Assembly (NCBI GenBank): GCA_022592445.1
Contig: JABYQR010000096.1
Span: 62,001-126,000 of the forward strand
Direction of reading: 5' to 3'
DNA from: Cytidiella melzeri
Lineage: Eukaryota; Basidiomycota; Agaricomycetes; Polyporales; Irpicaceae
DNA length: 64,000 nt
Shown piece by piece: positions 43,001-55,219 of this stretch (positions are counted from its first letter, which is position 1; every line of letters begins with the position of its first letter). Under the pieces are notes generated by a model, which ran no database searches, was not told the origin of the DNA, and saw only the letters and a list, made by a program, of their open reading frames with translations. A program made the translations under genes and the position numbers.

Positions 43001-44093
43001 AATGATGACGAGACCCCAGAACAAATGGCGCCTTTTCGCTCCCGAGAATGTGTCGAGATGCTATATCTCATGTTCATACGATGCAACTCGAAACGCGTAC
43101 GATCACATTGAAACTCACACGGTAGCTGCGTTTGATCAAATTCTCCGCCAAGTCGTAGTCCGCCAAAGGCGGGAGCTGGTCGTGCCCGAGATGTTGAACA
43201 CGAGAAGCTTTCAAGATGAGAGGATCTAGGAATGTGTAAAGCAAGAAGCTGAATAGAGATGCAGTCTGTTCTGGGTTCACGACGGGAGACGGCTCCTGAG
43301 ACACGACATTAATCGGACAATTGCTTGAATCTGTACAACGGCACTCACGCTCGGGTTGACGGGAATGTACGGATATGGTTCGAACAATGGCAATATAACG
43401 CTCACAAATGTGATTAGAGCAATCTTTGCCCATAGAATCTGTCCTTCTGCTTCGTCGGCGGGAGTCCGAGTAAGCGTCATCAGAGGCCATACGTCGCGGT
43501 ATGCGTACAAGGCTGACATAGCCAGTGTAGTAATGGAAAGGTGAAAGGAGAAGATACGAGATGTTTGGTTTGGTGACAACACGTTGAGGACCCCGAGAAC
43601 GACGGCATAGCCCTGTATATCAACGGCCACATCGACCACTTGCAGCTGAAAGAATCAATGATTACACTTACAAGGGTTGACACAATAGCGATATGATACC
43701 ATGACCATTTGACGTGTGCAGCAGTGGCCGTGGCGAGAATGCAGAGCGTTACGACGGCTATGAGTCGAACGGTCTTGAATGCGAAAATTATGGGACCTCC
43801 CCGGTTGGCGAGCCAGGAGGTTCCTTGTCGGGATACCGTACTTTGTGGCTCATCATTCCGGATGGTGCTATTGAACTTCCCAGGTTTCAAGCCATAGAGC
43901 ATGTGGAGGCTAAGCACAATCAGTGAAGCTCCTGCGACATACGCAGGAAAGAGCCTCTGGTCTTGCCACATGCTGTTCGGGTGAAGAAAATGGACGCGTC
44001 CTAGTGAGTCAACCAGTATGTGACGCGCTCACTGATAAACGCACCTTGTCTGTGCACTTTGCAGCTGAGACCCATCGCCTTCCACGAACCCAT
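37075..44093 (-). CDS. ABCC/MRP-type full ABC transporter
   Basis: This is a many-exon gene starting at ATG 44093 (MGSWKAMGLSCKVHRQ, then an intron and MWQDQRLFPAYVAGASLIVL) and ending at TAG 37075 (EGRTGVVGA). The order is TMD0/TMD1 (about 44.0-41.4 kb), NBD1 (40.95-39.8 kb), TMD2 (39.7-38.4 kb) and NBD2 (38.2-37.1 kb). NBD1 shows Walker A GPTGSGKT, signature SGGQK split by an intron near 40450, and Walker B ending LLDD, where Asp replaces the catalytic Glu as is usual in ABCC proteins. NBD2 shows GRTGSGKST, LSIGQRQ and LLVLDEATSAI, followed by HRLQTIMDYDKV. The protein should export organic anions or conjugates using one active site, probably at the vacuole or plasma membrane. It is divergent to the helicase. 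Confidence 0.92.
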
Positions 44094-45108
44094 TCGCCAA
44101 TACTACTTGAGACCACGACATATTGTTAGTAGGTCGTTGGAGAAGGAGTGTTCAGGTTGGATCCTCGAGCTCCTCTCGCTGTCTTTTGGGTCTTTCGTTA
44201 TTATGACAACCAGTCCGTGATATATGCACAGTAAATTACGGCAACATACAGGATACACTTGAGACCTGAGCTGACTCATTAGACGCATGGGCTGATGGGA
44301 TACTGTCGAGTGCTAAAGACCTGAATATGAATCTTTAGTTGTACTGCTCCTGGCTATGGCACGAAGATCTAGTTGGACGTTTGTTGGCTCACCTACAAGC
44401 AGTTGGTGACGGTCGCAGCTTGAAGAGTGTTCGCGTTCGTCAGTACACGCTTGGCCAACGCGTCCGTGAAAACATGCTCACGTGGCCAGAGATCTAGAGT
44501 GTGTCACGCCGATAGCATTCTGAGACGTTGGCTAGGGTGCACCGCTTTGCCAGCTTCATCTCAAACCTATGCAGCTGGAAAAACCACACAGAAATTATAG
44601 GAAGGCCTCCAGATGTTCTACCAAGCCTGTCATCGCTCCCGGCGTTGTGACACTCGGCTCAGAGACGAAGCCTGCAACGTTGTGTAAGCTGGGGACGCAA
44701 TATGGTAGGTCAACATTGTGCAGTCGTATTATCTCATCCATTCCAAGGTATACAGAAGGTCGACGAACCTTTCACATCAGCCTTGCTGCGTGTTGATGTT
44801 AAAGCTCTCGCCGCTAGACGAGACGTATAGACGTTGAGCAGCAAATGACACCAATTTGACAGTCTCATCTGGGCCAAGGTGAGTCGTGCCTCTTTCAAGC
44901 ACTGAACGGTGAAGTCCAGGTAGACATCGTACTAGGGTGTCTGCAAGACGAGGCGAGCTCAAAGTCACGAAAAAAACCTTATCTGGAATAAACGCGCGTA
45001 CCAGGAATGTACAAAACACGATGCTAATATGCCACTCCCCCGTTGTCCTCCCTTTCTTCTCTCCCACCACCATCCCCAAAGTCTTCAACGTCAACCCGAG
45101 CTATCGCA
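44094..45108. promoter_or_regulatory. Divergent promoter region, ABC transporter / helicase
   Basis: About 1 kb separates the two start codons. No ORF in it resembles a protein. No strong TATA box is visible near either start. The last 70 bp before 45109 is C/T-rich (CTTTCTTCTCTCCCACCACC), a common leader composition in fungi. Confidence 0.5.
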
Positions 45109-48100
45109 ATGGCTCAGGTTTGCGATGAAATCTACGCGCACGGGGTATGTCAACGCGAGAACTGTCCTCATTCTCATGATGTTTTCTCGTGCCAAGTATG
45201 CCGAACGGTATTCTTGACAACGCGGGTGTACGAGGAACACCTCGCGAGCATCTTACACAAGCAGAAAGTCTTGCAGGCTCGGAAGAGGGAGGCTGGCATA
45301 TCTCTACCAGTGGCATGCACTGTCTGCTCGGTAGATCTTAGCAGTGCATCGGTTTACAGGACGCACGCCACAGGGAAGCGCCACAGAAAAAACCTTCACG
45401 AACAAGGCTTCACCACGGATCCGGGTCCAGAAGAGATTGAGGTTCCTCGTAATTCCACTCGCTGCGATACATGCTCTACAAATGTTCTCACTTCGCGCTT
45501 CAACAAACATTTGACAAGTTGGCGCCACACAAATGCTCTACAGTTCACCGCTTTGCAAGGCGCAATTGACGAGTCAGAGAAGGACAAGAATGGTGTTGAC
45601 ATGGATCCAGACTCCCTCGACTTTGGCATTGTCAACGACCCTTCCAATCGCAACGCCACATGGACCAAGACCGTCTCCATTCAAAATAGCAACGTGACGG
45701 GTGTACAGCTCGTCGACGTTCGGCTGTCGTCGCACCTCACGTCGCGTCTTACAGCCTCGAGGCATGTTTCTTCGACTCCAGTCCCTGCGTTTTCTCACCG
45801 TTCCTCTTGACAGCTTCGAATTGAGCCACAAGACGCTGCCAGTGGCCATCCGGCCAAATCGACACACTGTCATCACAATCACGTTCAGGCCTGATGGCGT
45901 TAGCGGTCGCTTCGAAGACCGTTTGGAGGTGGTGCTATTGGATCCTAAACTGAACAGACGCTTCGCCATTACACGATCGGTGCTCGCCATTGTGGGTGTC
46001 AAGGAAGATTACGAACTTCTCAAAGCCAGTCGCCCGTACGTTCGACCGAAGCGCACAGTGCAACTCGAAGAAACCATCGCGGACTTCACTCCCGGTATAC
46101 CGCCACCCGCGATTGCAGAGTTCACATGGGCGGTAAGGCTACTACCGTATTCTATTCCGAAAGCTCTGGCGAAGCTCCTTGAGGACTCCGAGAGCAAAAA
46201 CCTCACTCCATCCAAGACTGCAGGGCGCATTCGTTCGGTGTTGATGCCAACTCCGCTCAGCCCAAGTACATACGCGCGCAATTTCGCCAACATGCTGTGG
46301 ATTGAGGAGCAACGGGCAAAGCGTGATTTGGCGCAGTACGACATGGATGAGGCGACCATTGATCCTGAAAAACGCGGTCTGTACAGGTCAGTTCCTCGAC
46401 ATCTCACTCTGTTTACTATTACTGATCCTTGTCTCAGGCTCGAAGTCGCTGGACTGGCTGAGAAGAGGCCGAGTCTCATTGTGACTGATCGGATCTTTGT
46501 CAAGAATTATGGATCGCCTGTAAACCACTGGTTCGAGGGACACGTGCACAAAGTCGAGATGAACCATGTCCTCTTGAAATTCTCTCCCAAGTTTAACAGC
46601 TTCAAGGGTCAGCGCTATCATGTTCGCTTCGATCTCAATAGGCTGGTCTATCGCAGAATGCACCAAGGGTTGAATACCGCGTTTACGGAGAGTCGAGTAC
46701 TCTTTCCCAGTGCTGCTGATGTCAAAAATTTGAGAGCACCCACTCAAGCTGCGATGGATGGGCTCAAATTCACGGATAGAAAGATCGAGCAAAATCAACA
46801 GCAGGTAGAGGCGGTTGCTGCGATCGTGGATCGTCCTGCCGGAAGTGTCCCGTTCGTAGTTTTTGGCCCGTAAGCGTCACTTGCAACTTGCGCGTCGTAC
46901 CACTCTGACCATTTCGCGACCGTTTCTAGACCAGGTACAGGCAAGACCGTCACTATCGTCGAAGCTATCCGCCAGCTTGTTCAGACCAAGCCTGGAACAC
47001 GTATCCTCGCATGTGCCCCATCCAACTCGGCTGCAGATCTCATCGCCGAACGCCTCGCAAGCCTTGGCAAGTCGCAGATCTTCCGTCTGAACGCGCATTC
47101 TAGGGGTACAGAAAACGTGCCAAAAACCGTGCTCGCTGTGTCGCGCTTCGAAAAGGATGACGGCTTTGACAGGTTCGTCATCCCGTCACCCGCCGAATTG
47201 ATGCAATTCCACGTGATCGTCTGTACTTGCTTGTCGGCGTCGTTGCCTTTCGGAGTGGGCATGCCTCGTGGTCACTTTACGCACATCTTCATCGACGAAG
47301 CTGGCCAAGCGACGGAACCCGAGGTTATGATCTCGGTAAAGACAATGGCGGACCCGAAGACCAACGTTATCTTATCGGGGGATAGCAAGCAGCTAGGGCC
47401 TATTGTTCGCTCGCCTATCGCTCGTGACCTCGGTCTCAGCCAAAGCTATCTTGACCGCCTAATGGCAAATCCAGTCTACGACGAGGTAGAGGGAAAGGGT
47501 GTAACGTACGCTTTGTTCAATGCTTCTCATTGTGCGGCTTCTGACTCGCAACGATTGGTTACCACTAGGATCTGCAAACTCGTCAAGAACTGGCGCTCTC
47601 ACCCATCCATTCTCAAGTTCCCCAACGACGAGTTTTACAGGCGAGATCTCGTTGCGTGCGGAGATCCCGCTGTTACTCATTGTCTGTTACGCTGGGATGG
47701 CATGATCAAGCCGAATTTCCCCATAATCTTCCACGGCATCAAGGGCAAAGACGAGCGTGAGGCGTCGTCCCCGTCGTTCTTCAATGCCGCCGAAGCGATT
47801 GAGGTCAAGACTTATATTCAGAACCTCTTGGGGGATCGTAGACTTCGTCTCAGTCAGTATATCGAGTGTTGAGACTGCTACAACTCCGCCTGACCAGCTC
47901 TGGTTTTCTGTTTATTTGGCAGCGCCGGAGCACATTGGAGTGATCTCGCCATATCACGCTCAAGTGCAAAGCATTCGCAAGGTGATCCAGAACAAGCAGA
48001 TCAAAGTGGGAAGTGTCGAGGAGTACCAAGGCCAGGTGCGTCCTCGTTCGTTCTGCAACTCTTAGAGTCTCAATGTCTGAAACTCATCATAGGAGAAACG

Positions 48101-48588
48101 AATCATCATTATATCCACGGTACGCTCGAGCATGGAAAATGTCAAGTTCGATTTACGTCACACGTTGGGCTTTGTCGCTAACCCTCGACGATTCAATGGT
48201 ACGCTCTCATTTCTCACCTGATAAAGGTCTCGGCGATGCTCACACCGTTTGTCGCTGGATTGTAGTTGCCATCACACGTGCGCAAGCCCTCCTAGTCGTC
48301 ATCGGCGACCCAACAGTTCTCTCCCTCGACCCCCTCTGGCGTTCCTTCATCAACTACGTCAGTATCAACGGTGGATGCACAGGGAAACCCATCGACTGGG
48401 ACCCTACGGAAGACGTCGATAAGTTCGGGCGATACGACGTCATCAGACGTACGCAGGCTCTGGCGGCGCTGGATGATCTGATCGCGAGGACGAAGGAGGA
48501 GATTCTGGAGCACACGGAGAATCTGGGAGGACATGAAGCGGATGTTTTGGAGGGGAACGTTGACCAGCCGTGGCGAGAGGATGAATAA
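45109..48588 (+). CDS. MOV10/SDE3-type SF1 RNA helicase with N-terminal C2H2 fingers
   Basis: Relatives (MOV10, SDE3, Armitage) unwind RNA in silencing and transposon control. My model is 45109-45693, 45755-46386, 46438-46869, 46930-47852, 47923-48035, 48093-48198 and 48266-48588, giving 1,037 aa. The N-terminus has a CCCH-like motif ([10 protein letters not shown]) and C2H2/U1-type fingers ([50 protein letters not shown]). A beta-rich region follows, then the helicase core: GPPGTGKT (Walker A across an intron), [28 protein letters not shown] (DEAG box), [43 protein letters not shown] and [17 protein letters not shown]. All core motifs are present. The first intron is uncertain: without it a one-base frame change is needed near 45700-45808. 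Confidence 0.92.
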
Positions 48589-49150
48589 GAGGGCTTGAGC
48601 CCGTTGAAAATTGACAAATTTGAAGAATCTTGGAGATCACTCGACTTTGGTGTGTATGAAATTTTTGTATCAAAATAGAAGTGCTTTCGATTTTTAGGCT
48701 ATCGTTGTTGTACAGTGTGGGATCAAGGTCATATATACAGTATATGTGTAAGGACACCGTAGCCAATAGTGTCAAGATCTGAGGAGACCGCACAATCAAT
48801 GTCTCCTGGGCGCGGGACGCCTGGAAGAGGAAAAGCTCAATAATTTCCGGAGCCGTGACCAGATGCTGGGACTTGAGGATAATCCCCAGTGAGAATCGGA
48901 TCTACTCAGACCGACTGAGACCTACTGCGGTCGAGCTCGTCTACCCCAGTCTACTGCCATCTGCGATAAGCATTATGATGCGAGTAGACGCTCTGTGTGT
49001 TTGACATTTCCCCGGCGCCTCGTCGATTTCATTCCTCTACCGCAACTTGTATCTTTCAATTCTGCACTCAGAGCCTGTGTTGACGCCTGTTATCGCGTGC
49101 TCTCGAATCCTTGTACATACCATTGAGTCAATCCATACAGTTCTCCCCAC
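48589..49150. other. Intergenic; possible left end of the CMC element
   Basis: No gene seen. CTACTCAGACC and CTACCCCAGTCTACTG words near 48900-48955 could be subterminal repeats of the transposon to the right, but I could not match an inverted partner. Confidence 0.3.
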
Positions 49151-52100
49151 ATGCAGCCACCAAGTGAACACAATCAGCGGCCTCCCGGTACACCAGTTGG
49201 CCACAGACTGTGTGAATGTGGCATCCGATGCAAGCCATCCAAGTGGGTCCCGATCTCAACCTACTATGACCACCGGAAACTCGTCAGAGCGCAGCTGCAA
49301 GCTATTGCCGAAAACCGCCCAGTCAAGTTATATGGGCGCGGTCTTCAGCAGGAGGTAGACCAACGGGCGGCTTATATCCGCAATGCACTGGCGGGTAGTA
49401 GCAGCAGACGGCAGCATGCGGAGGCTGCTACAGGTGACGGTCAAAGCGCTGCTAGGCATGGCATGGATGTAGTAAGTGCCCTGCTACTTTGGAGTGATAG
49501 TCGGCTTACCGGAAACATCATAGGACGTGCCCCACCCGGGCCACCGAGTCTGCCAGCTAACAACAGCGACGGACTCAACCGTCCTTCGTCGCGTTCACCG
49601 CCACGCGATGAATATGAGGATTTCTTCCGGGATGACAGTCTCCGGTCCGATTCACCAGTGTCGGTCGGCCACGCACAAGGTAAGCAGATATGTGTTGTAT
49701 ATTCCGCATTCCAGCTTCTTACCTTTGCCTAGACGAACTTCAGCCCGATGAGGAAGAGGACACTCCTTCTGAGCGTGACGCAGAACTGGACAATGAAGAC
49801 AATGCTGCAGACGAGGAGATCGCGCGGCTTGCTGCCTTGAGCCTGGGCGAAGACCACGCAGCCCCGGACGATAGTGCTCCTATGGGCAACTCTTCGACTT
49901 CAGCACAGGGACGTGAAGACGCTGACCCGCTGAGAAGGGTTAAACTTGACGACATGCGGATCGGACAGGCATTCATCGAAGCTCTTCAAGACGCTACACT
50001 CGACGCCGATAACCTCCCAGACCATGTCATTCGAAGGCTCAGGGAGCCTTTGACTGAGGTAATCAAGCTCGACAACAATCCCGCCCTTGCATTCTCCCTT
50101 GAGTACTACCTACGGCTGGACAATGCTGCCAACGTCATGTACGACAGCGTGCGAGCTCTCGTGAAGAAGCATTTCCAGATCGAGATGCTTTCGCTAGACC
50201 AGGTCAAGCGAAAGGCCGAGGAAATCAGCGGTGTTGTTCCTATATACACAGAGATGTGTATCAACACCTGTCTCACCTTCACAGGTCCATTCGCGCCCCT
50301 CGACAAGTGTCCGATGTGTCGGGAGCCACGGTACGATGTCAAACAAGGCAAGAATGTGCCGCGCAAGCAATCCGTCACCATCCCTGTTGGTCCACAGATC
50401 CAGGCTGCTTACCGATCACTTGAGAGTGCGAATGAGATGGGCTATCGTGCACGGTGCACGCAGCAGATGTTTGAAGTCATTGGTGGAGACTTGGAGAATA
50501 TCTCGCTTCCTTCGTACTCGGATTTCATTCACAGCAGCCAGTACATTCAAGCATGTATGCGCGGGGACATCGCAGATCACGACGTCGTTCTCATGTTCTC
50601 AATGGACGGAGCCCAGCTGTATCGCATGAAAGAGTCTGACTGCTGGATTTATATCTGGGTTGTGCTGGACCGCGCTCCGGAAAACCGATACAAGAACAAG
50701 CATATCTTCATTGGTGGAGTTATCCCTGGTCCCCGTAAGCTGAAGAACATCGAGTCGTTCTTGTTTCCTGGCTTCCATCACGTCGCAGCTCTCATGAAGG
50801 AGGGCTTCCGCATCTGGAATGCAGCCACTGGCGAGGTCTTCGACTCGAATATCTTCATTCCTTTCTTCCTTGGTGACAGACCGGGTATCACCATCCTCAA
50901 CGGCCTTGTCGGTCATTCTGGCAAGTATGGCTGTCGACTGTACTGTCCTCTTGCTGGTCGACATAAGCCTGGAGCAGGTGGACACTATTACGCCGCACTC
51001 AGAAAGCCAACAGATGGGCCAGGTGTCCATCACGCATCACAACATCCCGATGTCGATATAACGTTACCTCTCTACTACAATGCAGAACAAGTCGTCACCC
51101 GCTATAGTCAGAACTTGCCTAAGGTTCTGTACGCTGCAAACCAGGCCACATATGAGAGGATGCGCCGCGAAACGGGAATTGCGAAGCCTACTCTTGTCAG
51201 CGGTTTTCCTCCTAGCCGTATCTACCCCATTCCGCTGTGTTTTCCTGCCGAATTCATGCATCTTGCGGGTATTCAAAATCCAGATCTTTACATGGCGTTA
51301 TGGCGCGGTACTCTGCAGTGCTCTCCCTCAGACAATATCGCCACTTGGGACTGGGCTGTGTTCCAATCACCACGGGTCTGGCAAGCACATGGCGATATTG
51401 TGGCAGCGACCCGGCCGTATCTTCCTGGCTCATTTGACCGCCCTCCACACAATATTGCAGAGAAACTCACCAGCGGCTATAAAGCTGTTGAGTTCATGAC
51501 ATATCTGTACGGCCTTGGGCCTGCTATTCTTCTTGGGGTTCTTCCATTCCGATTCTGGCGCAATATCTGTAAGCTGATACAAGGCATACGGCTCATGAAC
51601 CAGTACAAAAGTGAAGGGGTTTCTGCCGCAGATCTCGCTGAGGCGCATCAGCTACTGGTGGAGTTCGTGGTGGAGTTTGAGGACCTGTACTACCAGGGGA
51701 AAGCGTCAAGACTTCATTTCTGCCGCCAGAGTGTTCATGCTCATGTTCACCTTGGGCCGGAGACAGAGAACACAGGCCCGTATCCTATAAAATCGCAGTG
51801 GCCCATTGAACGAACCATTGGAATACTCGGCAGCCAGATACGGCAGCCATCTAAACCGTTCGCGAACATGGCGCAGCGAGCTATTTGTCGCTGTCAAGTC
51901 AACGCTCTGAAGCATATGTTCCCTGACATCGATCCCGACATTGACCGTCCTCTGTTACCACGAGGAGCATATGACATTGGTGACGGCTACGCATTACTGC
52001 GTTATGCGGACAGGAATGACATCCGCTTGGCAAATCGTGAAGCAGGTGTGCTGCGGGATTTTGTACGGACTCGCGGGCTTGATGTACATCCTGATTGGCT

Positions 52101-52689
52101 TGCTCAGCCAACAGTTCGCCGGTGGGCAAGGATCCAGCTCCCGAACGGCCAGATTGCTCGCGCATGGAAAGAGCTAGAGAAACCGCTGGATATGAGCCGG
52201 TATTCTCGGATGGTTAAGGTGCTTACTACTCCAAAGCTCCCATAAGTGAATCACTGCTGATGTATACTTCTCCTGAACTAGGTGGTCTGCGATGACCGTA
52301 TCGAGATTGCTGAGGTGCAATTTTACTTCTTATTGAAAGCAGGACAAGACGAGGATGACCGTCAGCATGGTTTCGCCATGGTCTCAATGTGGTCACCTCC
52401 CGATCCGCAGCTTCTCGAGTGGTCATCCAAGTGCCTTTGGTTTTGTTTACCACTGCCAAAGGAAGATGATAGGCTGCTTCGGATTATCAGTGCAAAGAAT
52501 ATCATTGCTGCTGTTGGTATGGTGCCTCATTCAGTTGATATAATTGAAGATCCTGAGCTCAGAAACCGGCTGCGAGGGCGGTGGTATATGGTTCCTCACT
52601 TGGGTCAGAAACTGAGCAGTATGGCGAGTGCTCCTAACGGAGACGAGGGCAACAATGGTGCTGATGATGGTGGCAATGATGATGGATAG
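49151..52689 (+). CDS. CMC (CACTA-like) TNP2-family transposase, apparently intact
   Basis: Three exons (49151-49679, 49733-52218, 52282-52689) give one 1,140-aa frame. The N-terminus has a Cys/His motif (CECGIRCKPSKWVPISTYYD), then an acidic Ser-rich linker. The core reads CPMCREPRYD, FSMDGAQLYRMKESDCWIYI, NKHIFIGGVIPGPRKLKNIE, GDRPGITILNGLVGHSGKYG and PIERTIGILGSQIRQPS. This layout (Cys-rich N-terminus, CxxC before an RYD block, DGAQL, GDxPG followed by a Cys/His segment) matches transposases of basidiomycete CMC/EnSpm-like elements. DGA, GDR and IER are candidates for the DDE triad. The introns have GTAAGC...CCTAG and GTGCTT...ACTAG borders. No stop or frameshift is seen, so the copy may be recent. 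Terminal inverted repeats were not located. Confidence 0.75.
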
Positions 52690-52806
52690 TTGTATGTTGT
52701 ATATACTACTTTACAACATGTGGCGGACTTGTATTAAGAATACAGCTTTCCTACATCTCGCAATGAGCTACAAAGTTACGCATGTGTCCAGACATAGATG
52801 CCGTGT

Positions 52807-53443
52807 TTAGGGCCATATCGGATGTTGGCTACGATAAATATATTCACCCCTTAGGTCTCCTTCTTGCGTCGCAGAAGAGGCAAGATACTCACTGGCCATT
52901 TTGTCATACGCGAGGACAACGGTCACAATTAGAAGTAGGCATGCCACAACGAGGAAGATGTACAAGCTGGCGTGTCGGAGGTCGAGAGCGGTTTGTTGGT
53001 CGGTTGCGTTGTTTGGATTACCTTGTTTGACCTGCGTGCGCACATACACTATTAATATGTGTTGTTGCAGCTTTTTTTCTGGACTTGACATGACTTACAC
53101 CGGATATTATACCACAAATGATTGCTACTGTGAGAGCGAGACGGATAAGCATACGTGTCCTGCGGATGAGATCGACGAATGCGCCTAATGGACCACGCGA
53201 TGATGTGTTGAAACCATTGGTCAGGACATTGCTGAAGGTCAACGAGGTCGTCAGTCTTGTACAATGCAAGCAGGTCGAATAGTAGACGTACCAATTGTTC
53301 CACAACGTTAGTATCGACCTCGTACTGAGCAGACATACTGTGCGCGGAGAGCAAGTGCACAAGCTCGGTTGTGCGTGGCAACTGCTATCGAAAGGTTCGA
53401 ACAGGCGGGAGAGAGCGTGTGATGTGGAAGCTTCAAGCGACAA
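52807..53443 (-). CDS. Unknown small multipass membrane protein
   Basis: Exon pieces read NVLTNGFNTSSRGPLGAFVD, then LIRLALTVAIICGIISG (about 53241-53095), and after a GTAAGT intron VKQGNPNNATDQQTALDLRH and ASLYIFLVVACLLLIVTVVL, ending at 52807. Two or more transmembrane helices and the Arg-rich loop RRTRMLIRL are visible. The first exon (near 53300-53440) is uncertain. The pattern resembles fungal RTA1/DUF7702-like membrane proteins, but I cannot assign it. It is convergent with the transposase and could be a passenger or a host gene. Confidence 0.45.
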
Positions 53444-53855
53444 GCTCTCCGCGTGCTAGTTCGGAGTTGAGGATGAGGCCGTGCTATGTAACTCAGACTC
53501 AGCATCCTCAAACCTACTCAAGCAGCGGTGAACTGTTGGGCTGAAGCGATAGTAGTGGTGGTAGTGACGACGGCTGTGATGTCGAACTTACATACATGTT
53601 GTGACAGTCACATCACGCATACTCTCACCACCGAAGAAGCGATTCGCACAGGACGACTGCCATTTTCTGCTACAAAGCACACGAAACTTATCAGTACATG
53701 CAAGGAGAACATATTCCTAACATGTTACTGGTGATTCTTCCTCTCGTCTGTTCTCGTGAGCCAGACCCTCGCGTTCGGCAAACTATTAGTTTGATCTCAC
53801 GGGTGAGCATGAATCGCTTGCACGTTAGTTTAAGGAAACTCACCTCTCGTGCACA
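53444..53855. other. No gene seen
   Basis: Spacer between two minus-strand genes. It could hold 3' exons of the gene at 53856 or 5' exons of the one at 52807. Confidence 0.4.
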
Positions 53856-54523
53856 CTACTTCATATCTCTCTTCCATTCACCTTGAACGAGGCTGAATGT
53901 CCACGGCTGGACGGCGCGAGGATGGCTGGTCAGAAGATCGCTGCGTGAGCCAGCCACGGCGGCGCTGTTGGTGTCTGACTCCATAACCATCAAAGGCCTA
54001 CTAGGACCTGCATTGCGTAAATTGGAGGTACCACCGTGAACGCGTGAGGCATGTCTAGCTCGCTTTGGTAAGCTGCCATCATATTCTTCGTTGGTAGATA
54101 CTGATACTGGTGACTCGGAGCGCCGTCGTTTGGCTCTCGTAGTGCGATCGACACCACCTCCTGCGGCTTCTGCCACTGGCAGAGATGGACTCAAAGACGG
54201 ACCATGTAGCTTATAGTCTCCTCCACCTAGCGCAGGCACCTGCGCATCAATCTCCCTAACGGGAGATTGACTCGGTGGTTGCTCGACCGCAATACTAGAG
54301 GCACGCGGTGTTCCGTTGCTTGACACCTCTATCAGATATGTCTGCGCATTCTCAATGATTGAGATAGATACTAATAAATCATGTACAGACTCACAGTTGC
54401 TCTTCCTTGGGGTGCTATGAGCACAATCGCCATCGGAGCGCCCACACTGCCCCTGTCATGTGCAATGCGGACTGTCATGTCGGCTTCGTGCTCGTCCGAC
54501 AGGCTTGAGTTGGATGGCGGCAT
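53856..54523 (-). CDS. Unknown protein, Ser/Pro/Arg-rich, two exons
   Basis: Exon 1 (54395-54523) encodes MPPSNSSLSDEHEADMTVRI and ends RAT. After a GTGAGT...CGCAG intron exon 2 (from 54341) continues TYLIEVSSNGTPRASSIAVE and a disordered, basic stretch (TTRAKRRRSESPVSVS, LPKRARHASRVHG) that looks nuclear. The frame ends at 53856, or is spliced further at a GTGAAT donor near 53874. It is unrecognised. It is transcribed away from a Copia insertion that separates it from the plus-strand unknown gene at 59465. Confidence 0.5.
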
Positions 54524-54658
54524 TGTGATGCGTACACCTGTCCAAGCAGTGTGAAGCAGTCGAGGTAAGTGTCGAAGTCAGCATATGAAAAACCTACTGA
54601 GATCGACTCTGATATACTTCCGCTGCCTCGTAACGTGATCGCCCCAGCTTTAATGGCT

Positions 54659-55089
54659 TGTCAGCTCCGGCTCACGGACTAGTAGTTACCGGACTCTCTT
54701 TTGTTTTCCGTATATGGTCGCTCTATTGTTCTTTCTTCACGCGGACACATCTGTATCACAGATTTTCCTTTTTGGGTCGCCTGAGGGCTCTGTCTTATAT
54801 ACCTTCGCCCCCGCTCCTGACACTCCATCGTGCTCTTTCTCTTTCGCACCTGGAGTGAGTATTCTTCGTTGTCCCTCACATATGCAATATGCTCACAGCC
54901 TGTACCTATAGTTAACTCGCTTCGCTCGTGTGTCTTAGGTACAGTCATTATGCAATCGTGCTCTTTCTCTTTCGCACCTGGATTAACTCGCTTCGCTCGT
55001 GTGTCTTAGGTCCTTACGACGGCAAGTGGGATTACGACTGCGCATCCATCTCTGCCTCTAGACGTGTTGAATTCATTCGACCGGCTTTA
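54659..55089 (+). repeat. 5' LTR of the Copia element
   Basis: The block starts TGTCAGCTCCGGCTCACGG, has a TATA box (TTATATACC near 54795) and ends immediately before a Copia-type primer-binding site at 55090. It contains a partial internal tandem: the 25-mer starting CGTGCTCTTTCTC at 54829 and 54957, and the 29-mer starting TTAACTCGCTTCGC at 54912 and 54983. No 3' LTR is present. Confidence 0.7.
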
Positions 55090-55102
55090 GGTTATGAGCC
55101 CC
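55090..55102 (+). other. Primer-binding site, initiator tRNA-Met half-molecule type
   Basis: GGTTATGAGCCCC is complementary to the anticodon stem-loop of initiator tRNA-Met (GGGCTCATAACC in DNA letters). Drosophila copia and Ty5 are known to prime from this internal tRNA fragment. Position right after the LTR and before gag fits. Confidence 0.75.
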
Positions 55103-55219
55103 GACTGGCTCTAATCAACACTCGTCGTTCACCTTATCGCGCCCATCTGCGCTTCGCTCCGATCAACGTCGACACACGACTCCAGGTTTTCATATCCACA
55201 TCCTTAACGTCCTATCAAC

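Noticed and set aside
41990..43897. Several plus-strand ORFs of 60-95 codons
   Set aside because: All are opposite exons or introns of the ABC transporter and lack protein-like features.
53528..53886. Short plus-strand ORFs between the unknown minus-strand genes
   Set aside because: No motif or splice support; chance frames.
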